Shown in pieces: positions 56,423 through 56,617 of a stretch of DNA of 56,617 bases. The notes beneath the pieces were generated by a model that was not told the DNA's origin, did no database searches, and worked only from the letters and a program-made list of their open reading frames with translations. The position numbers and the translations under genes are program-made. Numbering within the stretch: the stretch's first letter is position 1; every line of letters starts with the position of its first letter. The stretch covers positions 1-56,617 of the forward strand of contig JAFYYV010000024.1 in NCBI GenBank assembly GCA_017557405.1, in the 5' to 3' direction. The stretch comes from Prevotella sp. Lineage in GTDB: Bacteria; Bacteroidota; Bacteroidia; Bacteroidales; Bacteroidaceae.

Positions 56423-56510
56423 TGTCATTGATGGTCTTTGAGCCTGTCATTTGTAGTCTTTGACGTTGTCATTGCATAGCTTTGACACACTCATTCCATA
56501 GCTATGACAA
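56423..56510. repeat. 22-bp tandem array D, four units
   Basis: Units 56423-56444, 56445-56466, 56467-56488 and 56489-56510, followed by a degenerate stretch to about 56540. Cores include GATGGTC, TGTAGTC and GCATAGC on the plus strand, matching words in arrays A and B. The remaining bases to 56617 are purine-rich (repeated GAACAGA-type words) without a gene. Confidence 0.88.
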
Positions 56511-56617
56511 AATGATGTCAAATTGTCATGCTGAAGAGATGAACAGATGGCGAACAGAAAAGCGAACGAACAGATGAACAGTTTATTTCATGAATGTGCA
56601 ATTGTGACTTTATTTAT

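Overview
The window looks like a chromosomal segment of a Bacteroidales bacterium, most likely of the Prevotella group (Prevotella/Segatella). The evidence: promoters of the Bacteroidota type (TTTG about 24 nt before TAnnTTTG) precede most transcription units; there is almost no Shine-Dalgarno sequence and leaders are A-rich; several lipoproteins carry Cys-(S/G)(G)DDD export signals; and the gene content fits (fused FeoA-FeoB, DUF4293, Rpb6-like omega, dipeptidyl peptidase III, many secreted glycosidases, a dockerin-like C-terminus on a secreted protein). I see no rRNA, phage, plasmid, transposase or CRISPR locus.

Layout. 0.3-3.3 kb: large secreted repeat protein. 3.7-9.1 kb: co-directional TetR regulator, HAD phosphatase, panB, MFS transporter and two surface-type lipoproteins. 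9.1-10.1 kb: cdd, two identical tRNA-Lys(CTT) and tRNA-Cys(GCA). 10.2-12.6 kb: feoAB on the minus strand, with a perfect inverted repeat over its promoter. 12.8-17.8 kb: secreted phytase-type esterase, uvrB (minus), then bamD, rpoZ and a DUF4293 gene. 17.9-19.7 kb: Ala-rich lipoprotein with 11-residue periodicity (minus) and two small hypotheticals. 19.7-24.1 kb (minus): GH51 arabinofuranosidase, transketolase, rpiB, i.e. arabinose release plus pentose-phosphate entry. 24.3-29.4 kb (minus): thrA, a phosphoglycerate-mutase-like gene in the homoserine-kinase position, thrC, a full aspartate-to-threonine operon. 29.5-31.6 kb: radical SAM DNA-repair-type protein and partner. 31.6-35.0 kb: secreted esterase, lipoprotein, FAD oxidoreductase. 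35.0-35.6 kb: gene-free AT-rich block bounded by a 24-bp inverted repeat. 35.6-42.5 kb (minus): uxuA, LacZ-like GH2, uxuB, a uronate/galactoside operon. 42.8-46.0 kb: AraC-type HTH protein, dipeptidyl peptidase III, HEAT-like repair protein. 46.1-50.2 kb: fur-type regulator, purA, hisS and a rhamnogalacturonan acetylesterase packed as one operon. 50.3-53.4 kb (minus): rubrerythrin and a second GH2. 53.6-56.4 kb: DUF2007 gene, metY, cysK.

The most unusual signal is not a gene. Four intergenic arrays at 22381-22490, 35496-35583, 45242-45351 and 56423-56510 are built of units exactly 22 bp long (18 units in all). Each unit has GTCA-type and TGAC-type inverted ends, a 3-nt linker and a 7-8 nt core drawn from a small recurring set of words. 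Each array sits 1-54 nt past the stop codon of a gene. I do not recognise this family. Other features worth checking are the paired AT-rich block with inverted repeats, the exact 21-bp duplicated leader of panB, heptamer repeats lying in both -33 regions of the thrA/radical-SAM divergent promoter, and a shared TTTGGAGG promoter signature at three unrelated genes.

Physiology suggested: an anaerobic gut or oral saccharolytic bacterium that degrades arabinan/pectin and galactoside/uronate glycans, makes threonine, methionine, cysteine and at least part of pantothenate, takes up ferrous iron, and detoxifies peroxide with rubrerythrin.
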